64,000 nucleotides of DNA, from the NCBI RefSeq assembly GCF_900129635.1, contig NZ_FSRB01000001.1:5793501-5857500 (forward strand). Direction: 5' to 3'. Source of the DNA: Singulisphaera sp. GP187. Lineage in GTDB: Bacteria > Planctomycetota > Planctomycetia > Isosphaerales > Isosphaeraceae. A program made the position numbers and the translations under genes. Shown here in pieces: positions 9,442 to 17,164 of this stretch (the stretch's first letter is position 1; each line of letters opens with the position of its first letter). The notes below the pieces were generated by a model, which was not told the origin of the DNA, searched no databases, and saw only the letters and a list, made by a program, of their open reading frames with translations.

Positions 9442-9734
9442 TGAGAGAGCAGGCTCCGTAAGCAACCCCACGGCTGAAGCCGGGGGCTTTTGAGAAAAAG
9501 CCCGTGCTTACCAGACCGCCGGCCGAAATGCCGGCAGACGATACCGGGGAATCCATAGGCACCAACAGATATCGCCTCAGTCGGTTGCTCTGCGGTCGGC
9601 AATTAAACAGTCCTGCGGGTGAGGGGCAGTGTTGCCGGCGAAAACCCCCGAATATCAGGTCGAGAGGAAGTCGGAGCCGCATGCTGGTCACAGGCAGGCG
9701 GCGACGCATCACCCCGCAAGGGAGGAGAGGCTTC
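9442..9734 (+). ncRNA. Candidate omega-RNA (HEARO-type) guiding IscB
   Basis: The 290 bases before the iscB start carry no protein gene and fold extensively. An outer stem pairs 9458-9464 (gtaagca) with 9505-9511 (tgcttac). It encloses the hairpin 9466-9486 and an alternative hairpin gggctttt/aaaagccc at 9484-9503. A perfect six-base hairpin follows: gccggc 9518-9523 with 9530-9535. In known IscB systems the omega-RNA is transcribed from this position, its 3' part lies just upstream of or within the start of iscB, and its 5' end carries a guide copied from the DNA left of the element. The guide would therefore lie immediately 5' of the scaffold, near or upstream of 9442-9457. Position, structure and neighbour support the call; the exact ends do not follow from sequence alone. 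Confidence 0.75.
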
Positions 9735-10967
9735 ATGTTAGCCTTTGTTCTGAATCACAAGGGCGAGCCGCTTATGCCATGCTCGCCCGCCAAGGCAAGG
9801 CACTTGCTCAAGCAGGGCAAGGCCAAGGTCATCCGCCGTGACCCGTTCACGATTAAGTTGCTGTTTGGGGCCAGCGGCTACAGGCAGGAGGTCGTGGCCG
9901 GAATGGATGCCGGCAGCAAGTCCATCGGGGCCGCGGCCGTCGCCAACGGGAAGGTCGTCTATCAGGCGGAGGTCCAGATCCGCGACGACGTGTCGGGGAA
10001 GATGAAACAGAGAGTCATGTACCGGCGAAACCGAAGGTCAAGGAAGACCCGGTATCGCCCCGCAAGGTGGAACAACCGGGCCGCCATGCGAGCCGATGGG
10101 AGACTGGCCCCTTCAATCCGATCCAAGATCGAGAGCCACCTTCGCGAGCGGAACTTTATCGCGAGTATTCTGCCGGTGACGCGGTGGAAGGTGGAACTTG
10201 CGTCCTTCGACACCCACAAGATCACCAACCTCGCCGTCGATGGCGCTGGCTATCAGGACGGCGCACAGAAGGGTTACTACAACATCAAAGCGTATGTCCT
10301 TCATCGCGACGACTACGCCTGCCAGAGCGGACGAAAGGTCAAGCATTCCCAGAAGCTTAACGTCCATCACGTCACGTTCCGGTCCAACGGAGGCACTGAC
10401 ACCCCCTCGAACCTTTTGACCCTGTGCGAGTCGTGCCACGACGATCTCCACGCCGGTAAATTCGTGATCCTGGCGAAGAAATCCAAGACGAAGCACGCCA
10501 CCGAAATCGGCATCGTCAAGGCATCGCTCAAGAAGAGCGGCTGGTCGTTCGAGGAGATGTTCGGCTACGAGACCAAATACAAACGTGAGCAATGCCTCGG
10601 CTGGCCCAAGAGCCATGCGGCTGATGCCGTGGCGATCTGCTGCGGAGACGGTGAGGTCGTCGAGCCGCGCCCGGTCACCTATCGCAAGCGTCACGTTTCC
10701 AAGGGCGACTACCAGCAAACCAGCGGCAAGCGTGGCGAGAAGCGAACCCCAACTGGCAAATTGTTCGGGCTACGCAAGTTCGATCTCGTTGAATCCCCGA
10801 AAGGGGTCGGTTTCGTTAAAGGCAAGCGATCGAGCGGGTACTTCGCTATTGCGACCCTTGACGGTATTGCGATCCATAACAGCGCTAAGGCAACGGCATG
10901 CAAGCGAATTGCAGCTCGCTCTACCACGTTGACCACGAGAATTCACGCGGCTCCTTCCCACGCCTGA
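9735..10967 (+). CDS. iscB: IscB RNA-guided HNH/RuvC endonuclease
   Basis: IscB proteins are the OMEGA nucleases from which Cas9 arose; they cut DNA chosen by an omega-RNA. The start is ATG 9735, five bases after ggaggagagg; the longer open frame upstream is omega-RNA. The 410-residue product has the PLMP domain (residues 1-45, GEPLMP), RuvC-I with Asp58 in GMDAGSKSIG, an Arg-rich bridge helix (YRRNRRSRKTRYRP, 97-110), RuvC-II with Glu154 in WKVELASFD, an HNH domain (His211-His212, Asn226, C231-x2-C234, His235, His239) and RuvC-III with His294 and Asp297 in KSHAADAVAICCG. A C-terminal domain follows (311-410). All expected catalytic residues are present. One oddity: Cys196 lacks a partner Cys three residues on (Gly199), so the HNH zinc knuckle looks incomplete. 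The TGA stop lies inside the right-end hairpin loop. Confidence 0.93.
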   Translation: MLAFVLNHKGEPLMPCSPAKARHLLKQGKAKVIRRDPFTIKLLFGASGYRQEVVAGMDAGSKSIGAAAVANGKVVYQAEVQIRDDVSGKMKQRVMYRRNRRSRKTRYRPARWNNRAAMRADGRLAPSIRSKIESHLRERNFIASILPVTRWKVELASFDTHKITNLAVDGAGYQDGAQKGYYNIKAYVLHRDDYACQSGRKVKHSQKLNVHHVTFRSNGGTDTPSNLLTLCESCHDDLHAGKFVILAKKSKTKHATEIGIVKASLKKSGWSFEEMFGYETKYKREQCLGWPKSHAADAVAICCGDGEVVEPRPVTYRKRHVSKGDYQQTSGKRGEKRTPTGKLFGLRKFDLVESPKGVGFVKGKRSSGYFAIATLDGIAIHNSAKATACKRIAARSTTLTTRIHAAPSHA

Positions 10968-10974
10968 AGGCGGG
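10957..10974 (+). repeat. Right-end hairpin of the IscB element
   Basis: The stem cgcc (10961-10964) pairs with ggcg (10969-10972) around the loop TGAA, and an A is bulged before the outer CC/GG pairs. The iscB stop codon TGA (10965-10967) occupies the loop. The left-end hairpin at 9466-9486 has the same architecture. The downstream tail, 10975-10997, ends directly before ATGA. Confidence 0.7.
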
Positions 10975-10997
10975 AGTTTCCGCCGCTAGGAGGTTTG

Positions 10998-11924
<927 letters not shown>

Positions 11925-12068
11925 TCGGGGAGAGTTTCGGGCGGACAAGTAAGCCGGAAACGCATTTGCGTTGGTGAGGGCCCGGTCGTCAGAAAAATAT
12001 TACGGTCTTGGATTTTCGTGGCGGTCCATGCCATTCGACTTTCAATTCCCAGTCGGGTTGAGCAAAGC

Positions 12069-12111
12069 GACCCCAGTCCACAAACGGCTTAAACGCCTGT
12101 GGACTGGGGTC
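12069..12111. terminator. Strong inverted repeat between convergent genes
   Basis: Fourteen bases at 12069-12082 (gaccccagtccaca) pair perfectly with 12098-12111, with an inner ggc/gcc pairing in the loop. It lies between the ABC ATPase (plus) and the surface protein gene (minus), 145 bases after the first stop and 35 after the second. It has no clear T-run, so termination is inferred from position. Confidence 0.6.
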
Positions 12112-12145
12112 ATGCTTGTGTCTGAGAACCTGTTGCGAGTCGGGA

Positions 12146-13444
12146 TCAGGGATTCGGCGGTTCGAAGCCGCTTCGAGCGATGAAATTCGCGACCTGGCCC
12201 GAAGGAGTCGATGAACCGATATTGACGCCGAAGGTGAAGGGGTTTAAGGCCGGGGAGACGAGCTGGTCCGAGAGACGGGGAGAGCTCACGGTTACCGAGC
12301 CGTTGACGAGGAAGACAGAGGGGTTGGGGATTGGCTGGTTGGTCACCGCGGAAGTGCCGATGATGGAGCTCGCCGCGATCCCACTCGCCGCGGAGAAGAG
12401 ACTGCCCGGGCCGATGACGATGTTGCCCTGGACATACCCTGAGACTGCGGGGACAAGGGTGCTTGTCCCGCTCCCGACCAGAGATTGGTTGAGGGCGACG
12501 ATGTTCGACCCTGTCCCGGTCCCCTTGGGTGGTTGAGGAGTTGCGCCGAGGAAGCGGCCGACGTTGAGGGAAGCACCGTTCTGGAGGGTCAGGTTCTGGC
12601 CAACGTTGAACAGGTTCAGGTCGCGGCCGATGACGATCCCTGGGCCTCGATCGAGCTTGACGTTGTTGAGTACGTCAAGTGTGTTCAGGTCGCCATTCGT
12701 CTGGATCGACGCTCCCGGCAGCAGGTTGTTGAAGGCGATGCGATCGATGGCTGTCGTGCCCAGGGAGACTAAGGGGCCGGACAGGTTGGCGGTGTGAAAG
12801 CCGAGGATCGCGCCGATCTGGCCGCTGTTGACGGTGATCTGGCCGATGTCGAGGACCTTTGACTGATTCGTCTGGCCGTAGGCGAAGCTGTGCGCGTAGC
12901 CCTTGCGCTGGGGGAACGGCTGTGGGCTGATGTCGAGTTCGGACTGAGTGGTCGTGCCGTCAATGATCAATCCCACCCGTCCGCGGGACATCGAATAGGC
13001 GCGGACCGTGCCGATCGGCTGGACGGGTCCCCCGCCGGGGACCTGACCCTGGATCGGGTTCTGGGCCCCTGGGACATTGGCTCCCGACCCGGTTTGCGAT
13101 TGCCCCTGGCCCGCGGGGGGGATGAACTGCGTCAGGCTGATCCGGAAGTGGCTGCCGTCCGGAGCCGCGACGATCACGCTCTGGCCGCCGTGGGCGGTTC
13201 GGGTCGCAACCTTGTTGCCGCGCGGGAATTGGGCGACGGGGAACCGAGGCGCGCCCGGTGAGAGGAACTGAGGGTTATTGTTCTCGAAGGCGACGCCCGG
13301 CTTGGGATTCCTGAGGAATACCGCACCTGGCAAATTTGACGTCTTCCCTGACATCAGGACGCGAGTCTCGAGCGTCTCGTGCTCCAGCGTCGGCCGAAAC
13401 GCGCGATGGTTCGTCCGGCGGCCCTCCTTGCGATCAACCGACAT
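12146..13444 (-). CDS. Surface protein with LEPRxLL-type N-terminal motif and beta-helix-like repeats
   Basis: The 432-residue product starts at ATG 13444, six bases after a perfect aaggagga site. Residues 1-40 are basic and contain LEHETLETRVLMSG, a variant of the LEPRxLL motif found at the N-terminus of many large planctomycete surface proteins. The centre (about 45-160) is rich in Gly, Pro and Gln. From about residue 165 on, the sequence repeats short beta-strand turns such as NLNTLDVLNNVKL, GIVIGRDLNLFNVG and YVQGNIVIGPGSLF, typical of right-handed beta-helix or autotransporter-like passengers. There is no membrane anchor at the C-terminus. An extracellular structural or adhesive role is inferred. 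The usual Pro of LEPR is replaced by Thr here. Confidence 0.75.
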   Translation of the reverse strand: MSVDRKEGRRTNHRAFRPTLEHETLETRVLMSGKTSNLPGAVFLRNPKPGVAFENNNPQFLSPGAPRFPVAQFPRGNKVATRTAHGGQSVIVAAPDGSHFRISLTQFIPPAGQGQSQTGSGANVPGAQNPIQGQVPGGGPVQPIGTVRAYSMSRGRVGLIIDGTTTQSELDISPQPFPQRKGYAHSFAYGQTNQSKVLDIGQITVNSGQIGAILGFHTANLSGPLVSLGTTAIDRIAFNNLLPGASIQTNGDLNTLDVLNNVKLDRGPGIVIGRDLNLFNVGQNLTLQNGASLNVGRFLGATPQPPKGTGTGSNIVALNQSLVGSGTSTLVPAVSGYVQGNIVIGPGSLFSAASGIAASSIIGTSAVTNQPIPNPSVFLVNGSVTVSSPRLSDQLVSPALNPFTFGVNIGSSTPSGQVANFIARSGFEPPNP

Positions 13445-13852
13445 CTGAGATCCTCCTTGATCCAATCCTGAAGGCACCGCACCCCCCGTTTGTTGGCAAC
13501 CAGGCGATGGCCACGGTGGTTGTCCAAGGGAATTCGGTGCGCCTAAGCACTATTGTCTGGCCCTCTGTATCGGCGCGCCGCTTGATCCTTCAATGCCGAA
13601 TCGGCCGGCTGGTTGGCCACGAGGTTCGTCTGGTAGGCGTAGTGACGGATTGGCCGCCTGGTGCGGTCGTGCGAATTGGCTGAGTGTTGCGGGATGCGAG
13701 CCGGTTGGGCCACAATGGGCGCGTGGCTCCGCGAGCGCTCGCCGAGCCGATCCACCTTGGCGGCGTGCCCCACACGCCGACCTCATTCGCGGGCTTGGCG
13801 TGCCCTTCGCGCCGCGCGTCTCATCCTCACTCAATCAAGTTAAGCAAGACCG
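13445..13852. other. Intergenic region between divergent genes
   Basis: This 408-base stretch separates the surface protein gene (minus) from the aminotransferase gene (plus) and must contain both promoters. Open frames here overlap on all strands, with no recognisable product or ribosome binding site. I see no strong repeat. Confidence 0.5.
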
Positions 13853-15022
13853 ATGCAACACCCCCTGCTCTCGCAGAAGGCCACGCGGTTCACCGAGAGC
13901 GTGATCCGCGGCATGTCGATCGAGGCGGCCAAATACAAGGCCGTCAACCTGGCCCAGGGGATGCCCGACTTCCCCGCCCCGCCCGAGTTGAAAGCGGCCG
14001 CCTGCCGGGCCATCGAGTCGGACATCAACCAGTACGCCGTCACCTGGGGCGCACGGGGCTTGCGCCATGCGATCGCCGAGCACGCCGGCTGGCACCTCGG
14101 GCTGACGGTCGACCCGGAGACCGAGATCACCGTCACCTGCGGCAGCACCGAGGCGATGCTCGTGGCCTTGCTTTCACTGATCAACCCAGGGGACGAGGTC
14201 ATCCTCTCGCAGCCCTTCTACGAGAACTACTGGCCCGACTGCGTGCTGGCCGGCGCGATCCCGCGGTTCTTCCCGATGCACGCCCCGGATTGGACGTTCG
14301 ACCCCGACGAGCTGGCCGCCGCTTTTAACGATCGGACCAAGGCGATCGTCCTCTGTAATCCAAACAACCCGACCGGCACCGTCTTCTCGCGCGCCGAGCT
14401 CGAACAAGTCGCCGCGCTCTGCCGCAAGTGGGACGTCATCGCGATCACCGACGAGATTTATGAGCATATTATCTATGACGGCCGGCCCCATGTGGCGCTC
14501 GCCTCGCTCGAGGGGATGCGCGAGCGCTCGGTGACGATCGGCGGGATGTCGAAGACCTATTCGGTGACCGGTTGGCGGGTCGGGACGATGATCGCCCCGC
14601 CGGCTCTGACCCACGCGTTCCGCCAGGTCCACGACTACGTCTCGATCGGCGCGGCGGCCCCGCTCCAGGAGGCCGGCGCCTTCGCCTACCGGATGCCCCG
14701 CGACTACTACACCAAGCTCTCGGCCGACTACCAGGGCCGGCGCGATCGCCTCTGCTCGGCCTTACTCGACGTCGGCTTCGACCTCGTCCCCCCGCACGGG
14801 GCCTACTACGTGATGGCCAACATCGAAGCCTTCGGCACCACCGACGACGTCGCCTTTGCGCGGCATCTGGTCCGCGACCTCGGCGTGGCCACCGTCCCCG
14901 GCTCCAGCTTCTTCCATGACAAAGCGCTGGGACGGCAATACATCCGCTTCTGCTTCTGTAAGCAAGACTCGACCCTTGATGCGGCCATCGAGCGGCTCAG
15001 GAAGTTGCAGGTGATTGTTTGA
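13853..15022 (+). CDS. Class I/II pyridoxal-phosphate aminotransferase
   Basis: The 389-residue product is a full-length fold-type I aminotransferase. Landmarks are the N-terminal NLAQGMPDFPAPPEL, the cofactor-cradle glycine CGSTEAM (about residue 97), the Asn in CNPNNPTGTVFS (about 165-175), Asp and Tyr of ITDEIYEHIIYDG (about 198-210), the Schiff-base lysine in MSKTYSVTGWRVG (about 232) and the substrate-carboxylate Arg in QYIRFCFCK near the C-terminus. The layout is closest to the kynurenine/glutamine or methionine aminotransferase group (YbdL/KAT type), which acts on hydrophobic, sulfur or aromatic amino acids in the cytoplasm. The exact substrate cannot be assigned. It is likely monocistronic: a toxin-antitoxin pair begins 80 bases downstream. 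Confidence 0.9.
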   Translation: MQHPLLSQKATRFTESVIRGMSIEAAKYKAVNLAQGMPDFPAPPELKAAACRAIESDINQYAVTWGARGLRHAIAEHAGWHLGLTVDPETEITVTCGSTEAMLVALLSLINPGDEVILSQPFYENYWPDCVLAGAIPRFFPMHAPDWTFDPDELAAAFNDRTKAIVLCNPNNPTGTVFSRAELEQVAALCRKWDVIAITDEIYEHIIYDGRPHVALASLEGMRERSVTIGGMSKTYSVTGWRVGTMIAPPALTHAFRQVHDYVSIGAAAPLQEAGAFAYRMPRDYYTKLSADYQGRRDRLCSALLDVGFDLVPPHGAYYVMANIEAFGTTDDVAFARHLVRDLGVATVPGSSFFHDKALGRQYIRFCFCKQDSTLDAAIERLRKLQVIV

Positions 15023-15102
15023 ACCAAGGACCCTTCGCGGTTGTCATCCTTGTACAATGAAAGGGTCACCTCACGTCCTGCCGTTGCCGGAGGAGTGTTC
15101 CG

Positions 15103-15354
15103 ATGCCTGTCGTGATCCCTGACGAGACCTTGGAGGCGGCCGGCTTGACCGAGCGTGAGGCGATCGTGGAAATCGCCTGTCGTCTGTACGACGCCGGCAA
15201 GCTGGCGCTTTGGCCCGCCGCGAAGCTCGCCGGGTTGAACCGGGCCGACTTCGAAGGTGAATTGATGTCCCGAAAGATCCCGGTTTACCGTCCCACCGAG
15301 CAAGACTTGGCGGACGACCTCACCGCGCTGGAGCGTCTGAGGGATCTCCTGTGA
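15103..15354 (+). CDS. UPF0175 family antitoxin
   Basis: The 83-residue protein matches the UPF0175 pattern. A short N-terminal strand is followed by the helix REAIVEIACRLYDAGKLALW, the turn AAKLAGLNRADFEGELMSR and an Arg/Asp-rich C-terminal tail. Members form a ribbon/helix-type DNA-binding antitoxin found next to DUF3368 PIN toxins, as here. An agga-like site (ggaggagtg) stands ten bases before the ATG. The stop overlaps the GTG start of the next gene, so translation is probably coupled. By analogy the antitoxin would neutralise the PIN nuclease and repress the operon. Confidence 0.88.
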   Translation: MPVVIPDETLEAAGLTEREAIVEIACRLYDAGKLALWPAAKLAGLNRADFEGELMSRKIPVYRPTEQDLADDLTALERLRDLL

Positions 15355-15848
15355 TTCTTGTTGTGAGCGACACCTCCCCGATTCGAGCGCTCGCGAATCT
15401 CCAACGCCTCGATCTTCTCCCCGAACTGTTCGTCGAGGTCGTCGTTCCACCTGCCGTGGAGAGAGAACTCAGGAATTCGCCGAAAGGACTGGCTACCGTC
15501 GACTTGGGAGAATACCCATTCATCCGGGTTCAAGCTGTCACTGACAGAACGGCGGTCACTCGGTTTCTTCTCAAGCTTGATGAGGGAGAGTCAGAAGCCC
15601 TGGCCCTTGCTCTGGAAGTGGGGGCGGACCTGATTCTCTTAGATGAAGCAGCCGACCGGCATGCGGCAAAACGGGCTGGGCTGACCCCGCTCGGCGTCCT
15701 TGGCGTTTTGCTGGAGGCCAAGCAACGTCGCCTAATCGAGTCGCTCTCCCCGCTTCTGGATCAGTTGCAAGACGATTATCGCTTTTTTATCACCCCGCGG
15801 CTTCGGGCCGAAGTGCTCCGCTCGGCGGGCGAGTTCCCCCTGAGTTAA
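15351..15848 (+). CDS. DUF3368 PIN-domain ribonuclease toxin
   Basis: The 165-residue product begins at a GTG that overlaps the antitoxin stop by four bases (GTGA). It has the PIN fold landmarks: VVSDTSPIRALANLQ near the N-terminus (first acidic residue), VVPPAVERELRN (Glu near residue 38), LDEGESEALALALEVGADLILLDEAADR (central acidic cluster, about 76-103) and the second half typical of DUF3368 (AKRAGLTPLGVLGVLLEAKQ). Such proteins are Mg2+-dependent RNases and act as the toxin of the UPF0175/DUF3368 module. All expected acidic positions appear present, so it is probably active. Its end overlaps by four bases the stop of the convergent HEPN-like gene. Confidence 0.88.
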   Translation: MILVVSDTSPIRALANLQRLDLLPELFVEVVVPPAVERELRNSPKGLATVDLGEYPFIRVQAVTDRTAVTRFLLKLDEGESEALALALEVGADLILLDEAADRHAAKRAGLTPLGVLGVLLEAKQRRLIESLSPLLDQLQDDYRFFITPRLRAEVLRSAGEFPLS

Positions 15849-16333
15849 AACCAATCCTCAAAGTTCTCGAGGATGACATCGAGCATTTTCAGTAATGTAA
15901 AGCCGTTGCGCGATTTCAAACGCATCGAAATTGCGAATGGATACTCGGCCGGGGCTTTCGTCGGCGAGGCGCGAGGCCAGGGGTATTCCGTATTTGGACC
16001 GTCCGCGGCGAGAGCCGGGGCCAGTCTTTCGAGTTCGTAAGCTAAATCGGAAATATCAGCAATCCATTCTCCGAAACTCACCAAGTCTCGGAAGCCGATT
16101 CCTTCGGCAATTCGACGGTTGGTCGCGATCGAGCGGATGAATCTCACGAATGCTGCGTGTCCAAGGACCTTCACTCCGGGGTTCCGCCAGAAATAGGCTT
16201 TGGCCAGCTTCTCGGTGAGCATTTGGAGATAGAGCAATTGGTGGCAGGCCGGCAGAGAGTGTGAGTCCAACAGTTGCAGAACCGCTCGATCGGATCGGGC
16301 CTGGATGAGATAGAGACGCTGTTGCTCATTCAT
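15845..16333 (-). CDS. HEPN-like helical protein
   Basis: The 162-residue product is largely alpha-helical. The segment ACHQLLYLQMLTEKLAKAYF (about residues 29-48), followed by GHAAFVRFIRSIATN and the late motif LERLAPALAADGPNTEYPW, resembles HEPN-fold proteins, which carry 'YLQM.tEKl.KA' in helix 2. The canonical HEPN RNase motif Arg-x4-6-His is not seen, so catalytic activity is doubtful and the family call is by resemblance only. The gene starts four bases inside the end of its partner (ATGA overlap at 16330-16333), so both are made from one transcript. It lies tail to tail with the UPF0175/DUF3368 pair. A toxin-antitoxin or immunity-type role is inference from this context. Confidence 0.6.
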   Translation of the reverse strand: MNEQQRLYLIQARSDRAVLQLLDSHSLPACHQLLYLQMLTEKLAKAYFWRNPGVKVLGHAAFVRFIRSIATNRRIAEGIGFRDLVSFGEWIADISDLAYELERLAPALAADGPNTEYPWPRASPTKAPAEYPFAISMRLKSRNGFTLLKMLDVILENFEDWF

Positions 16334-16788
16334 CGCTCACCAGGGGAAATCGCCTGGAAGCCCTCCAGCATCCACCCTGGTGGAAGCGGCAATTGACCGG
16401 CTCGTATCGCCTCGAACTGGCCAGGGGTGACATCCGCTACGAAGAGTTGATATGGCACGCCTTCGATGTCGGGCATGAAGTCGATCGCTTCAATCGGAGC
16501 ATTTTCCGGAATGTGCGCCAGATCATTGACCTCGAGCAATCGGACTTCCTGGGCCGGTGCCCCGTTTGGCAGATAGAGGATCCGGCTGATCCCTTTATCG
16601 ACGGCGAAATGGCGGCGGCCGATCCACTGGGCGAATTCGAGTTGGCTCATCCCACTCGCGGGTGGGCGTGCCCTCTCTTCTCGCTCGACCGCCTCACGTC
16701 GTTCCCCATCGACCTTACGGATCAGATCGGAGTATTGTCTCTGCGGCAGTTCACGAAGTTGTTTGAGTAATTCTTCAACATCTGGCAT
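16330..16788 (-). CDS. Hypothetical protein coupled to the HEPN-like gene
   Basis: The 152-residue protein has an N-terminal helical part, MPDVEELLKQLRELPQRQYS, a central segment FAQWIGRRHFAVDKGISRIL and a C-terminal alpha/beta part (EVRLLEVNDLAHIPENAPIE, VPYQLFVADVTPGQFEAI). I do not recognise the family. The residues VNDL, IEAIDF and LFVADV suggest a small globular domain, not a membrane or DNA-binding one. It is the first gene of a two-gene unit with the HEPN-like protein (four-base overlap). It may be the partner or antidote of that protein, but nothing in the sequence proves it. Confidence 0.65.
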   Translation of the reverse strand: MPDVEELLKQLRELPQRQYSDLIRKVDGERREAVEREERARPPASGMSQLEFAQWIGRRHFAVDKGISRILYLPNGAPAQEVRLLEVNDLAHIPENAPIEAIDFMPDIEGVPYQLFVADVTPGQFEAIRAGQLPLPPGWMLEGFQAISPGER

Positions 16789-17164
16789 GTCGGTACTCTC
16801 CGTGGTTCCGGCTGGAATGCCTCGTCCCCATTTTCCTCAGGATGTGCTCTACGGTAAGCCGAGTCCCTCGTAGAGTCGAACGGACGCCTCAATCCGTATT
16901 GTATCAAAACGGTCTCCCGGGCTCTCCGAGGGAATGCCCGATGCCTTCATCCTCGCCCGTGCTTTCGATCAACCGGAAGTGCCTCTCCTAAAAATCTAAG
17001 ATCGCTCATCCGGGAAATATTCGTAAATATCATGGGGGTGTCTGACGAATGCTCCCCAACGGGCTCAAGTCCTCCGCGTTGCGATTAGGGGTAATGCGGG
17101 GACTGGGAAAACTTTGCGGCGGCATCTTCCCGTCGATGACGCCGGGGCCAGACGAGATCGCAAC
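16789..17164. other. Intergenic region between divergent genes
   Basis: This 376-base stretch lies between the two-gene unit on the minus strand and the flotillin-like gene on the plus strand. It contains an AT-rich patch at about 16985-17035 that is a plausible promoter region for the plus-strand gene. No gene or strong repeat is seen. Confidence 0.45.

Larger units (their letters stand above)
9442..10997 (+). mobile_element. IscB (OMEGA) element, IS200/IS605-like ends, no transposase of its own
   Basis: The element comprises an omega-RNA region, iscB and terminal hairpins of the same design. The left hairpin at 9466-9486 reads CCCC-A-CGGC-TGAA-GCCG-GGGG. The right one at 10958-10974 reads CC-A-CGCC-TGAA-GGCG-GG. 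Both have a bulged A and a TGAA loop, as expected for subterminal hairpins recognised by a Y1 (HUH) TnpA. No TnpA gene is present, so movement would need a transposase in trans. The right boundary is placed at 10997 because the next four bases are ATGA; elements of this class (HEARO/iscB) are reported to insert directly before ATGA or GTGA. The left boundary is uncertain, anywhere from 9351 to about 9457. Confidence 0.75.

Noticed and set aside
9504..9734. 77-codon N-terminal extension of IscB
   Set aside because: The extension overlaps the structured omega-RNA region, and the ATG at 9735 has a strong ribosome binding site and gives the standard PLMP start.
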